A DNA stretch of 19,561 nt from Lachnospiraceae bacterium UBA7160 (GCA_002491565.1 DKWE01000112.1:34962-54522); one strand, 5' to 3'. Positions 1 to 7,605 are shown, counted from the first letter of the stretch. Notes: generated by a model from the sequence alone, not told the origin. Program-made: numbers and translations.

Positions 1-68
1 GTGGCTCAGTTTGGTAGAGCGCTGCGTTCGGGACGCAGAGGTCGCAAGTTCAAATCTTGTCGCATCGA
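1..68 (+). tRNA. tRNA-Pro (CGG), 5' end cut by window edge
   Basis: The cloverleaf can be folded by eye. The anticodon stem CTGCG/CGCAG encloses the loop TTCGGGA, giving anticodon CGG (proline). The T stem GCAAG/CTTGT encloses TTCAAAT. The 3' acceptor strand CGCATCG (61-67) is followed by discriminator A at 68. Base 1 would be acceptor position 7, so the first six bases lie outside the window. CCA is not encoded. Confidence 0.93.
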
Positions 69-85
69 CTCCTTGGCAGGGGCGA

Positions 86-120
86 GGGAATCCTTAGAAA
101 AAGGATTCCCTTTCTTTTTT
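86..120 (+). terminator. Rho-independent terminator after tRNA-Pro
   Basis: A perfect 10-bp stem GGGAATCCTT (86-95) / AAGGATTCCC (101-110) with a 5-nt loop is followed by a T-rich tail (111-120). It lies 17 nt after the tRNA and ends its transcript. Confidence 0.93.
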
Positions 121-214
121 GTTATCTGCCTCATTCCCATTGAGATAAAGTATAACTTTTCATAAAAGCAATGCAAAGTCAGACAATCGCCGCATAATTT
201 TTCACGCCGGCCGT

Positions 215-772
215 CTACATCAGCAGATACCCCGCCGCGATCCCCATAGCGCCCGACAGCAGGATCATAACGACTGGATTTACTTTCTTCAGCGCCAGCA
301 CCAGCATGACAATAAAGATGAATACCGGAACAAAAAACGAACTGTCAAACGGTGCAACTATACCATCCGGAAACAGCGCCGTCTTTCCGGTAGAAACGAC
401 CGCTGCTGCGATCAAGCCGATCACCGCAGGCTTTAAGCCTGTCATGCAGCCCTTCACCGCCCGGCTTTCCTGGAACCGTGCAAAGCACCTTGCCACAATC
501 AGGATAATGACAAACGATGGCAGCACTACCCCCAGCGTAGCACAAAGTGCACCAAAAAGCCCGCCTGTTTTCATTCCGACATAGGTAGATATATTGATGG
601 CAAACGGCCCCGGCGTGCTTTCACTGACAGCGATAAAATTAATGAGTTCCTCCGTGGTCAGCCAGCCGCGCGCCGCGACCTGCTCCTGAATCAACGGCAG
701 CATGGCATAGCCGCCCCCGAACGTAAAGGCGCCTATCTTCAGGAAATTCAGAAAAAGTTCCAGATAAATCAT
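215..772 (-). CDS. Chromate transporter, half-size CHR protein (second of pair)
   Basis: A 185-residue, strongly hydrophobic membrane protein of the CHR (ChrA) family. The family signature GAFTFGGGYAMLPLIQ lies near residue 13, and the second conserved motif STPGPFAIN lies near residue 52. Full-length ChrA has two such domains in about 400 residues; here each half is a separate gene, as is common in Firmicutes, and the two products presumably pair in the membrane. The family exports chromate by proton-driven antiport, but many members have no tested substrate. The reading frame is open 70 codons further upstream. The start at 772 is chosen because the motif alignment begins there and its ATG overlaps the stop of the preceding gene (ATGA), indicating translational coupling. 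Confidence 0.93.
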   Translation of the reverse strand: MIYLELFLNFLKIGAFTFGGGYAMLPLIQEQVAARGWLTTEELINFIAVSESTPGPFAINISTYVGMKTGGLFGALCATLGVVLPSFVIILIVARCFARFQESRAVKGCMTGLKPAVIGLIAAAVVSTGKTALFPDGIVAPFDSSFFVPVFIFIVMLVLALKKVNPVVMILLSGAMGIAAGYLLM

Positions 773-1311
773 CGCTTCCACCTTCCTTCCGCCCAAATGG
801 AAGAAACCAGTCCGATCGCCGCGCATATGAGAATCACCACCAGAACATTGATCCGGAAAAGCGCGACGGCAAAAAATGCAAACCCGGCTATGGCATAGGA
901 AATCCCGCTTTTGGGGCATTGCCGGTACATAGAGACAAGTGCTTTCACAATCAGCGCAAGGACTCCCGCCCGGATGCCCCAAAATGCATACTGTACCACT
1001 TTTAAGTCTTCAAACTGCGCAAGAACCAGCGACAATACGGCAATGATCAGAAACGACGGCAGGATCACGCCCAGTGTCGCCATGAAAGCCCCCAAAAAGC
1101 CTGCCATTTTGTAGCCTATGAACGTGGCAGCATTCACCGCGATCGGCCCGGGCGTGCTCTCCGCAATCGCAATAATTTCAAGAATCTCCTCATCGGAAAT
1201 CCAGTTTCTTTTTTCCACAGCCTCTTTCTGTATCAGCGGAATCATCGCGTACCCGCCGCCAAAGGTAAAGGCGCCGATTTTTACAAAAGAGGAAAACAAC
1301 TGCAACAGCAT
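769..1311 (-). CDS. Chromate transporter, half-size CHR protein (first of pair)
   Basis: A 180-residue membrane protein, paralogous to the gene downstream. It shows the same GAFTFGGGYAMIPLIQ motif near residue 13 and STPGPIAVNA near residue 52, followed by several hydrophobic segments. This is the first cistron of a two-gene operon and overlaps its partner by four bases. A strong ribosome binding site AGGAGGTGA (1315-1323) sits a few bases before the ATG. A candidate promoter lies about 130 nt upstream. Tandem short CHR genes of this kind normally act as a heterodimer. The anion carried, chromate or another, cannot be told from sequence. Confidence 0.94.
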   Translation of the reverse strand: MLLQLFSSFVKIGAFTFGGGYAMIPLIQKEAVEKRNWISDEEILEIIAIAESTPGPIAVNAATFIGYKMAGFLGAFMATLGVILPSFLIIAVLSLVLAQFEDLKVVQYAFWGIRAGVLALIVKALVSMYRQCPKSGISYAIAGFAFFAVALFRINVLVVILICAAIGLVSSIWAEGRWKR

Positions 1312-1446
1312 TCCTTCACCTCCTGTCCCGCATCCAAATGACAGACATCTGCCTGAAATTCTTCTCCATTATATTCATGCCATTCACGGAAGTCAAATCC
1401 CGTGACCGCAGCCACTCCCGCTACTACGACGAAAATCATAACATTT

Positions 1447-1476
1447 AGTATAACACAGACGTTTCCCTCTCTACAA
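1447..1476 (-). promoter_or_regulatory. Candidate promoter of chromate transporter operon
   Basis: On the minus strand a -35-like TTGTAG (1471-1476) is separated by 18 bp from the -10 TATACT (1447-1452), which is preceded by TGT, an extended -10. The implied start of transcription is near 1440, giving a leader of about 130 nt that contains a small CACGG/CCGTG hairpin (1385-1404). Confidence 0.5.
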
Positions 1477-1513
1477 TCCTTTTATCTGTTTTCTGCCAGA
1501 GATCTTTATTCCT

Positions 1514-1548
1514 AAAAAACCGGGAAGATGCTTTCACATCTTTCCCGG
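1514..1548 (-). terminator. Rho-independent terminator of the thioredoxin gene
   Basis: Read on the minus strand, CCGGGAAAGATG (1548-1537) pairs with CATCTTCCCGG (1530-1520), with one bulged A and a 6-nt loop. Six T follow (1519-1514). It lies about 60 nt after the stop at 1611 and separates that gene from the chromate transporter operon. Confidence 0.85.
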
Positions 1549-1610
1549 CAGATCATCCTTGCTTTTATATTACTGCGTTTGCTCCCGTTTTGACCTTGTT
1601 TTTTCAGGCG

Positions 1611-2726
1611 TCACGCCTCCACATTTGCAAGCTCCTTTTCGACTACTTCCAGCCAGTCCTCCAGGCTGCCGCTTCCGCTGTACGTCTCCCCCACGATATT
1701 CCCGTTCTCATCCACAAAGAACGTCTCAGGGAACGCGTCGATCGAAGTCAGGCGGCTATTCAGATACGTCTGATCCGGCAGAATGACCGGATATGTAACG
1801 CCAGTCTCCTTCACCAGCTCCTGTGCCCGCTCAAGATCCGTTTCCACGATCTCTCCCTTTTCATTCAGAACATCCAGAACCACACCGACCACGCCGACGT
1901 TCCTGTCCTTCATCTGCTGGTAAAGTTTTTCCAGCTCCGGCATTTCCGCTACGCAGGGTGAGCACCAGGTCGTAAATACATTTACCATGGTCAGCTTGTT
2001 CTCTTTAAAGATATCCTGTGTGACGGTATCTCCGTTGATATCCTGCGTCGTAAACTCACCCACTGCACTTACGGAAGTATCCGGCTGCAGAGTATCCTCC
2101 TCCCCCATTTCGCCATAATACGGTACATATTCAGACATCTCTGTAATTTCAGCCTTGATTTCCTGGATCTCTTTCACCAGTTCCTCATCTGCGGAAGTAT
2201 TCACACTCAGGAAATACTTGTATACACCATCCTCACTCTGTCCAACCTCCTGATGCTCATCGCAGCCCGTCAGCTCATCCAGCGAGTCCTCAAGCTCCGC
2301 ACGGTATACACCAAGGACACCGGCATACTGCATTGCATCAAAATTGAAGTCCTCTGCATCCAACTGCATTTCCTCTGCCATTACCCAGCTCAGATATCCG
2401 TATTGGATAGCGGAATTGTCTTCCACAGGAATCTCATTCGTGAACATGATCACCTGTCCCTGCTCCATTTTCTCCATCAAAGCATCCGGCATCGTCACCG
2501 TCAGACCCAGTGTCGGGAGATCGAACTCATTGGCCTCTTTCGATGTTCCAGACGCAGTCTGATCTTCTGTGGTATCCTTTATGGTCTGCTCTTCTGTGAC
2601 CTCCTGCCCGTCCCTGGCATCCTCAGCCGTGGCAGAAAGGGTAAGAGCGCTGCCATTTAAGAGCGACAGACTTAAAGCAGTGGTCAGTAAAACTGCAGAA
2701 ATTTTTTTACATTCATTCTTTTTCAT
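1611..2726 (-). CDS. Secreted TlpA/ResA-like thioredoxin-fold protein with large N-terminal domain
   Basis: 371 residues. The N-terminus MKKNECKKIS leads into a hydrophobic signal segment (about 8-34), then an acidic linker (35-68) and an unrecognised domain of about 130 residues (70-205). The C-terminal thioredoxin domain (about 218-371) carries the redox motif WCSPC (residues 254-258) and a cis-proline in AFPETFF (P333), as in TlpA/ResA disulphide reductases outside the membrane. Lipobox cysteine is absent, so it is probably released or held by its signal segment. The start at 2726 is chosen over an upstream in-frame ATG because AAAAGGAGATG lies at the right distance (2735-2745) and the signal peptide follows directly. 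Transcribed divergently from the two-component genes, it may be one of their targets. Its redox partner is unknown. Confidence 0.88.
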   Translation of the reverse strand: MKKNECKKISAVLLTTALSLSLLNGSALTLSATAEDARDGQEVTEEQTIKDTTEDQTASGTSKEANEFDLPTLGLTVTMPDALMEKMEQGQVIMFTNEIPVEDNSAIQYGYLSWVMAEEMQLDAEDFNFDAMQYAGVLGVYRAELEDSLDELTGCDEHQEVGQSEDGVYKYFLSVNTSADEELVKEIQEIKAEITEMSEYVPYYGEMGEEDTLQPDTSVSAVGEFTTQDINGDTVTQDIFKENKLTMVNVFTTWCSPCVAEMPELEKLYQQMKDRNVGVVGVVLDVLNEKGEIVETDLERAQELVKETGVTYPVILPDQTYLNSRLTSIDAFPETFFVDENGNIVGETYSGSGSLEDWLEVVEKELANVEA

Positions 2727-2751
2727 CGATGATACATCTCCTTTTCGTTTG

Positions 2752-2768
2752 ATAGCGCTATTATAACA
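2752..2768 (-). promoter_or_regulatory. Extended -10 promoter plus palindrome before the thioredoxin gene
   Basis: On the minus strand TGTTATAAT (2768-2760) is a perfect extended -10 element. No good -35 is seen 17 bp upstream. A perfect 10-bp palindrome ATAGCGCTAT (2752-2761) overlaps the downstream edge of the -10, near the expected transcription start, and could be an operator. Confidence 0.5.
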
Positions 2769-2850
2769 CCACGGGACTAAAATCTGTGTTAAAACAGACA
2801 TATTTTGAAAAAAATATATTTTTCTTCTTAACAGCAATTTTATAAAAATG

Positions 2851-2859
2851 TGGTATCAT
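2851..2859 (+). promoter_or_regulatory. Candidate extended -10 promoter of the two-component operon
   Basis: TGGTATCAT fits an extended -10 (TGn then TATCAT), about 70 nt before the response regulator ATG. The -35 position reads ACAGCA and is weak, which would fit an activated or autoregulated promoter. Confidence 0.35.
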
Positions 2860-2929
2860 AGAAGAAAAAGTTACTGTGAACAATAATGAAAAAGACGGCT
2901 GCCTTCAATAAATCAGGGAGGAAATCAAA

Positions 2930-3607
2930 ATGCGTATACTTGTTATAGAAGATGAAGCTGCCCTTTGTGCTTCCATTGCAAAGGGACTTCGCATCGACGG
3001 TTACGAAGTCGATACCTGTCAGGATGGTCTGGAAGCATCCGAACTGTGTGAGACGGAGCACTATGATCTCATTTTATTAGACCTGAATCTTCCAGGTATG
3101 GATGGAATGGAAGTACTCCGCAGACTGCGCAGGGAAGATGGGGAGACGCGTGTGCTGATTTTGTCCGCGCGGGGACAGATCCAGGACAAGGTCGAAGGTC
3201 TGGATGCAGGAGCCAACGACTATCTGACGAAACCGTTCCATTTCGAGGAGCTGGAGGCAAGAGTGCGAAGCCTGACACGCCGGAAATTTATCCAGGAGGA
3301 TGTCTGTCTGCAGTGCGGGGACATCTCGTTTGACACCAAATCCCGGACGGCGATGGCCGGAGGACTTCCTCTTTCTCTGACAAGAAAGGAAGCCGGACTT
3401 CTGGAATATCTTCTGCTGCACCAGGGGGAGGTGATCAGCCAGGAGGAAATGCTGGACCATCTCTGGGATGGCAGTGTGAACAGCTTCAGCAACTCCATCC
3501 GCGTCCACATCTCCTCGCTCCGAAAAAAGGTGCGGGCTGCGCTTGGATATGACCCGATTCAGAACCGAGTCGGGCAGGGCTATATCATCGGAGGTACGGA
3601 CGTATGA
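2930..3607 (+). CDS. OmpR/PhoB-family response regulator
   Basis: 225 residues. The receiver domain (1-115) has the acidic pocket E7-D8, the phosphorylated aspartate D51 in LILLDLNLPGMDG, S79 and K101 in YLTKPF. The second half (about 130-225) is a winged-helix DNA-binding domain with the usual ending GYDPIQNRVGQGYII. Length is normal for the family. A ribosome binding site GGGAGG precedes the ATG. The stop overlaps the kinase start by four bases (ATGA), so the pair is translationally coupled. It accepts phosphate from the kinase encoded next to it and regulates transcription; the divergent thioredoxin gene is the nearest possible target, which is inference. Confidence 0.96.
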   Translation: MRILVIEDEAALCASIAKGLRIDGYEVDTCQDGLEASELCETEHYDLILLDLNLPGMDGMEVLRRLRREDGETRVLILSARGQIQDKVEGLDAGANDYLTKPFHFEELEARVRSLTRRKFIQEDVCLQCGDISFDTKSRTAMAGGLPLSLTRKEAGLLEYLLLHQGEVISQEEMLDHLWDGSVNSFSNSIRVHISSLRKKVRAALGYDPIQNRVGQGYIIGGTDV

Positions 3608-4734
3608 AAAAGCTTTCTTTACGGTGGCGGCTGATCCTGATGCTGGCCGCGCTCGTGACCGGTGCATGCCTGCTTTTGAACCTTTTGATCAGCCACTCTG
3701 CAGTGATGCGGATCGGCGAGGTGGAAAGCTATATTGTGGAGCTTGAACCCGGAAGCCAGGGACCAGTCGTCATCGGCGTTGAAAATTCCGAACTGCTGAC
3801 CCAGATCAACGAGGCCAAAAATACCTTCCGTCTCCAAAGCATCGTCGCTACAATCATTGTGATTCTGTTAAGTGGTATTCTCACCTATTTTTTTGTCGGA
3901 CAGGCCCTTGCCCCCTTGCGTACCTTCAGCGCCTACATGGAGAAACTTCACGCCGAAAATCTCTCAGAGCAGTTGGAAATCTTCGATACCGGTGATGAGA
4001 TTTCCCGCTTAACCCATTCCTTCAATCAAATGCTGCAGCGGCTGGACCATGCGTTTGCAGCGCAGCGCCAGTTTTCCGCCAATGCCGCGCATGAGCTGCG
4101 CACCCCTCTTGCCGTGATGCGGACCCAGCTTGACGTACTGCAAAAAAGGAAGGCGCCTGCGCAGGAGGAGTATCGGGAAACGATACAGATGCTCTCGGAG
4201 CAGACGGAACGGCTCTCCCATTTAGTAAGTATTCTGCTTGAAATGACGGAATTGCAGACAGTCGAGAGAACGGACAAAATTGCCCTCTCCGAACTGGTCG
4301 AGGAGGTGCTGTGCGATCTGGCGCAGGTTGCCGACAACCGAGATGTGACACTGATTCAGGAAGAGGGGGAAGCGGTGCTGACTGGCAGCGATCCGCTGAT
4401 CTACCGCGCCGTTTACAACCTGGTAGAAAATGCCATCAAATACAACCGCCCAAACGGAACTGTGACCGTAGCGATCAAAACCCAAAATGACAATGCCGCA
4501 CTGCACGTGAAAGATACCGGCACCGGAATCCGCCCGGAAAACTGGGAGAGTATCTTCTCCCCCTTTGTCCGCGAGGACAAATCCCGCAGCCGCGCAATGG
4601 GCGGTGCCGGCCTTGGACTGGCTTTAGTCCGGGATATTGCGGGACAGCACGGAGGAAGCGTGCGGATCGCCCAAAGCTCCGAAGCCGGAACTGAGATCGT
4701 GCTGAGCCTGCCGCTGAAAAGACCATCTGTGTAG
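3604..4734 (+). CDS. Membrane sensor histidine kinase
   Basis: 376 residues. The first membrane segment (about 10-30) and second (about 79-101) flank a short external region of some 48 residues that would sense the signal. A HAMP-like region (about 102-152) follows. The dimerisation domain carries the phosphorylated histidine H163 in NAAHELRTPLAVM. The ATPase domain has the N box LVENAIKYNRP (N276), the G1 box DTGTGI (304-309), the F box FSPFVRED (318-325) and the G2 box GGAGLGLAL (333-341). All catalytic boxes are intact. It overlaps the response regulator gene by four bases and forms a complete two-component pair. The signal is not evident from sequence. Confidence 0.96.
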   Translation: MKKLSLRWRLILMLAALVTGACLLLNLLISHSAVMRIGEVESYIVELEPGSQGPVVIGVENSELLTQINEAKNTFRLQSIVATIIVILLSGILTYFFVGQALAPLRTFSAYMEKLHAENLSEQLEIFDTGDEISRLTHSFNQMLQRLDHAFAAQRQFSANAAHELRTPLAVMRTQLDVLQKRKAPAQEEYRETIQMLSEQTERLSHLVSILLEMTELQTVERTDKIALSELVEEVLCDLAQVADNRDVTLIQEEGEAVLTGSDPLIYRAVYNLVENAIKYNRPNGTVTVAIKTQNDNAALHVKDTGTGIRPENWESIFSPFVREDKSRSRAMGGAGLGLALVRDIAGQHGGSVRIAQSSEAGTEIVLSLPLKRPSV

Positions 4735-4746
4735 CCGCGGATCTAA

Positions 4747-4767
4747 CGCAGGCCAGCTCCGCCTGCG
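4747..4767 (+). other. Hairpin after the histidine kinase
   Basis: Perfect 7-bp inverted repeat CGCAGGC/GCCTGCG with a 7-nt loop, 12 nt after the kinase stop. No U tract follows directly, so it is at best a weak terminator or a 3'-end stabilising hairpin. Confidence 0.4.
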
Positions 4768-4835
4768 CAACGGATTTTATACAGAAGAACTACTGGATTG
4801 CAATAAGTGCAGCATAGCAAGGAAAGGAGCCCCTT

Positions 4836-4880
4836 ATGAAGCGGAAAATATACCAGGAACTCGTAAGTCACCGCCTATAA
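4836..4880 (+). pseudogene. Truncated gene start, probable AAA-ATPase remnant
   Basis: An ATG preceded by a strong AAGGAAAGGAG site opens a 14-codon frame, MKRKIYQELVSHRL, then TAA. The peptide resembles the N-terminus of clostridial DUF4143-type AAA ATPases, which often begin MKRKIYxxL (recalled family pattern, not searched). The frame dies at once and its 3' end overlaps the end of the convergent PTS EIIB gene, suggesting that the rest was lost when the PTS region was joined here. It could instead be a chance small ORF. Confidence 0.4.
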
Positions 4881-5156
4881 CCCCAGCGCTGCTTTCAGTT
4901 TCTGCGTCATCTCATCCATCGAAACCATGTTATCCAGTCCAATTGCTTTCCCCGCCTTTTCTGCGTTCGGCAGTAAATCAGCCCCGCAAATAAACAGATC
5001 CGCGGCTCCTGGAACAACGTCGTCGATCGTGGTATGATCCACTTCCACATCGGTAACACCAAGATTTTTCAGCGCTTTCTTCGCATTCATTTCCATTAAG
5101 AAAGAGGTTCCAAGACCTGAACCACAGAAACATAAGATTTTTTTAATAGCTGCCAT
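4875..5156 (-). CDS. PTS EIIB subunit, ascorbate (Ula/Sga) family
   Basis: 93 residues, the usual size for a free-standing ascorbate-family EIIB. The N-terminal phosphorylation loop reads CFCGSGLGTSFLMEMN, and C11, directly before GSGLG, is the expected phosphocysteine. It takes phosphate from EIIA and passes it to the sugar as EIIC brings it in. The start at 5156 is set by GGAGGAG six bases upstream; the open frame reaches further. It is the last cistron of the PTS operon, separated from EIIC by 68 nt that hold a hairpin. Its end overlaps the remnant ORF on the other strand, and no terminator is visible after it. Confidence 0.92.
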   Translation of the reverse strand: MAAIKKILCFCGSGLGTSFLMEMNAKKALKNLGVTDVEVDHTTIDDVVPGAADLFICGADLLPNAEKAGKAIGLDNMVSMDEMTQKLKAALGL

Positions 5157-5200
5157 GACAATTTCTCCTCCTAATATGATTTTTTGCCAGCTCTTTTGCA

Positions 5201-5219
5201 CTTCAGAGGCAGTCTGAAG
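5201..5219 (-). other. Intercistronic hairpin between EIIC and EIIB
   Basis: Perfect 7-bp arms CTTCAGA (5201-5207) and TCTGAAG (5213-5219) with a 5-nt loop. No U tract follows. It could act as a processing or stability element in the PTS transcript. Confidence 0.4.
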
Positions 5220-5224
5220 CTGCC

Positions 5225-6598
5225 CTATCGCTCTTTCCCAAGCGTATAGTTATAAATGATCGGCAGTGCAAATAATACCGCAATCACTGCAAACAGCACG
5301 TTGCCAGTAACATACCTGGAAAGATTTCCGAATACAATTCCTACTATGGTAAAGTCCGCGTCGGAAAATGTAGTATTCGCAAAACCAAGAGAGCCTAATA
5401 CCGGAAGCAATGCCGCCGCCAGGAACGTTACTGCAATTCCATGAACCAATGCTCCGAAAACGCAGCCCTTCAGCCCGCCTCTGGCATTTCCACATACGCC
5501 TGCAGTCGCACCGCAGAAAAAGTGTACCACGGCTCCCGGCAGAATAATTGCAACACTCAGTCCGGCATGTCCCATAAAAGCTAATACTGCCAGACCGATA
5601 ATTCCTCCAATAAAGGAAGTCAGAAACCCAATCAATACTGCATTCGGCGCATAGGGAAACAGAATCGGACAGTCCAAAGCTGGTTTTGCATTTGGCACAA
5701 GCTTTTCTGATATGCCCTTAAAGGCAGGTACGATTTCTGCAATCAGCATGCGCACGCCCGCCAGTACAATATAAATACCTGCGGAAAAGGTAATCGCATT
5801 AATCACAGAATATAATACCCAGTTGCTATCGCCAAAAATTTCTGCTGCTTCCCCGTACTGCTCAAAATTTGCCACCCCCGCAACTATGATGTAGCAGAAG
5901 AACATTACGATCGCGATCGAAATGGTATTGTCTCTAAGGAATGACAGGCCTTTCGGGAAGTTTACGTCTTCGGTTGTGCGGCCTTTTCCGTTCCTGTTGC
6001 AGAGTCTTCCAATCTGGGCGCTCAGCCAGTAACAGCTGCTTCCAAAATGTCCCAGCGCAAGCGAATCATCGCCTGTGACTGCCCGCATCGTAGGCTGCAT
6101 CAGCGCAGGGAACATCGCCATGACAAAGCCAAGCAGCAATGCCCCACCTACAATTAGCTGCCATCCATCCAGTCCTGCAATTGATAGAATAATCGCAATC
6201 AGACAAGACATATACAGTGCATGATGACCGGTCAGAAAGATATATTTCCATTTTGAAAAACGCGCCATCACAATGTTTGCGCACATTCCAAGCGCAAAGA
6301 TTGCAGAGGTTTCCACTGCGAGCTCGTTTAATCCAAGAGAGGTAATCGCTTCGTTATTCGGAACGACACCATGCACTCCAAACGCTAACTGAAATAAATC
6401 ACCAAATGGAATAATTGCATCCTGAACAACGGAGGCTCCTGCATTCAGTACAATAAAGCCGAGGATTGTCTTAATCGTTCCTTTGATAATAGACTGCAAA
6501 TCCTTTTTCTGTAACAGCAATCCCAGCATCGCTATCAATCCGACAAAAATTGCCGGCGTTGACAGAACCTGCTGAATAAAATTCAATGCACTGCGCAT
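5225..6598 (-). CDS. PTS EIIC permease, ascorbate (UlaA/SgaT) family
   Basis: 457 residues with about ten or more hydrophobic segments. Family landmarks are the start NFIQQVLSTPAIFVGLIAML, the histidine pair in FLTGHHALYM (about residue 122), GHFGSSCYW (about 183) and FPKGLSFLRDN (about 214-224). It forms the membrane channel that moves and phosphorylates the sugar with EIIA and EIIB. The start chosen is ATG at 6598, preceded by GAAGGTGG; earlier starts (TTG 6622, ATG 6619) lie inside the end of the EIIA gene and lack a clear ribosome site. Ascorbate is the founding substrate, but no ascorbate catabolic genes (UlaD/E/F types) are nearby, so another sugar acid or polyol is possible. Confidence 0.94.
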   Translation of the reverse strand: MRSALNFIQQVLSTPAIFVGLIAMLGLLLQKKDLQSIIKGTIKTILGFIVLNAGASVVQDAIIPFGDLFQLAFGVHGVVPNNEAITSLGLNELAVETSAIFALGMCANIVMARFSKWKYIFLTGHHALYMSCLIAIILSIAGLDGWQLIVGGALLLGFVMAMFPALMQPTMRAVTGDDSLALGHFGSSCYWLSAQIGRLCNRNGKGRTTEDVNFPKGLSFLRDNTISIAIVMFFCYIIVAGVANFEQYGEAAEIFGDSNWVLYSVINAITFSAGIYIVLAGVRMLIAEIVPAFKGISEKLVPNAKPALDCPILFPYAPNAVLIGFLTSFIGGIIGLAVLAFMGHAGLSVAIILPGAVVHFFCGATAGVCGNARGGLKGCVFGALVHGIAVTFLAAALLPVLGSLGFANTTFSDADFTIVGIVFGNLSRYVTGNVLFAVIAVLFALPIIYNYTLGKER

Positions 6599-6618
6599 CG
6601 CTCTTCCACCTTCTTTCA

Positions 6619-7047
6619 TCAATTAAAAAAACTGTATAACGCTTCTTCGTTTTCTGCCTGCAGGATCTGCTCTACTTTTTCCTCGTCCTGCAAAATTTCA
6701 GAAATCGTCATTAATGCATTTAAATGACTGTCCGAATCAGCTGCAGCCAACGCCACAAATAACTGTGCTGTCGCATCCTTTTTGTCAAACTGCACTTCCT
6801 TGCGAAATAATGTAATTGCAATCTGACTCTTTACGACCCCCTGTTCCGGCCTCGCATGCGGCAGTGCAATCGAAGGAGCTACAATAATATAGGGGCCCAG
6901 TTTTTCAACTCCGGAAATGATCGCCTCCTTATACTCAGCTTTCACATAGCCTCCCTCTTCCAGCGGCACCACGGACTTTCGAACTGCATCCTTCCAATCA
7001 TCAGCCCTCTCCAGTATTTTTACATTTTTTTTATCCAGCAAATCCAT
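6619..7047 (-). CDS. PTS EIIA subunit, fructose/mannitol-like (ascorbate operon type)
   Basis: 142 residues, one EIIA domain of the PTS_EIIA type 2 fold. The phosphorylated histidine is H64 in IALPHARPEQG. It receives phosphate from HPr and hands it to the EIIB encoded two genes downstream. The start MDLLDKKN at 7047 is preceded by GGAAGGAGG at good spacing; the upstream in-frame extension is not supported. First gene of the operon EIIA-EIIC-EIIB. No PRD antiterminator or repressor gene is adjacent, so control must come from elsewhere or from the dyad upstream. Confidence 0.92.
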   Translation of the reverse strand: MDLLDKKNVKILERADDWKDAVRKSVVPLEEGGYVKAEYKEAIISGVEKLGPYIIVAPSIALPHARPEQGVVKSQIAITLFRKEVQFDKKDATAQLFVALAAADSDSHLNALMTISEILQDEEKVEQILQAENEEALYSFFN

Positions 7048-7113
7048 ACTTGACTGCCTCCTTCCTGTTTCTCTCTGCCAAAACCGCAGTATGGCCGACT
7101 GCATAACAGAATA

Positions 7114-7167
7114 ATTATATGAGCAGGTATCTGTTCAATACCCTCACAGAGCGTGACTTCTGAACAG
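7114..7167 (-). promoter_or_regulatory. PTS operon promoter region with nested dyad operator
   Basis: On the minus strand a perfect -10 TATAAT (7119-7114) lies about 67 nt before the EIIA start. No acceptable -35 is seen. Instead the region is covered by an inverted repeat CTGTTCA (7131-7137) / TGAACAG (7161-7167), with an inner TCAC/GTGA pair (7144-7147 and 7153-7156). This looks like the binding site of an activator. Confidence 0.45.
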
Positions 7168-7293
7168 TTATTTTTAGTGTGTCACATCTTCCGCTATCTT
7201 ATACCTTTTTTGAGCTCATACTTCAATTTAAGGTCCTATTTTTACTCTTTCCTATTGGTCCGTACCAGGCGGACTGTTTTTTCGTACCTATAG

Positions 7294-7336
7294 AAACGGA
7301 AGGTACCTCAGCCTGAGCCTGAGATACCTTCCGTTT
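7294..7336. repeat. Long inverted repeat, possible terminator of the uronate operon
   Basis: 17-base arms at 7294-7310 and 7320-7336 pair with one C/A mismatch around a 9-nt loop. On the minus strand the arm is followed by only TTTCT and on the plus strand by TTTT, so it could work weakly in either direction. It lies about 270 nt beyond the isomerase stop. Confidence 0.5.
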
Positions 7337-7605
7337 TCATCCTATTCATACTATGGTACTGTCCTATTTCTGTTCAGCCAAACCTCCTTGTCTAATTTTC
7401 CATCGAACTACGCCCGCTTCAATTGACGCTACCACCACACCGCCTCATTCAGCCGCCTTGCCAACGGAAAATTATTCTGTAGAGTTTTGCCAGATAGGAA
7501 CGGGACAGCTAATCTATCGGTTCTTCTTGCCACATCACTCTGTAATTCTCGCTGTCTGTCTCAGTGACAATGGCGTATCGTGAAAACCTGGATGGTCCCT
7601 CCGTG

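Larger units (their letters stand above)
7048..7605. other. Gene-free stretch between PTS operon and uronate genes
   Basis: 558 bases without a convincing gene. It holds the PTS promoter region with a dyad (7131-7167), a small hairpin GTCCG/CGGAC followed by six T on the plus strand (7258-7282) and a long hairpin (7294-7336). On the minus strand between about 7360 and 7590, short protein-like pieces (for example ENYRVMWQEEPID and FDGKLDKEVWLNR) are interrupted by stops in different frames, so this may be a decayed gene; I cannot name it. Confidence 0.5.
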
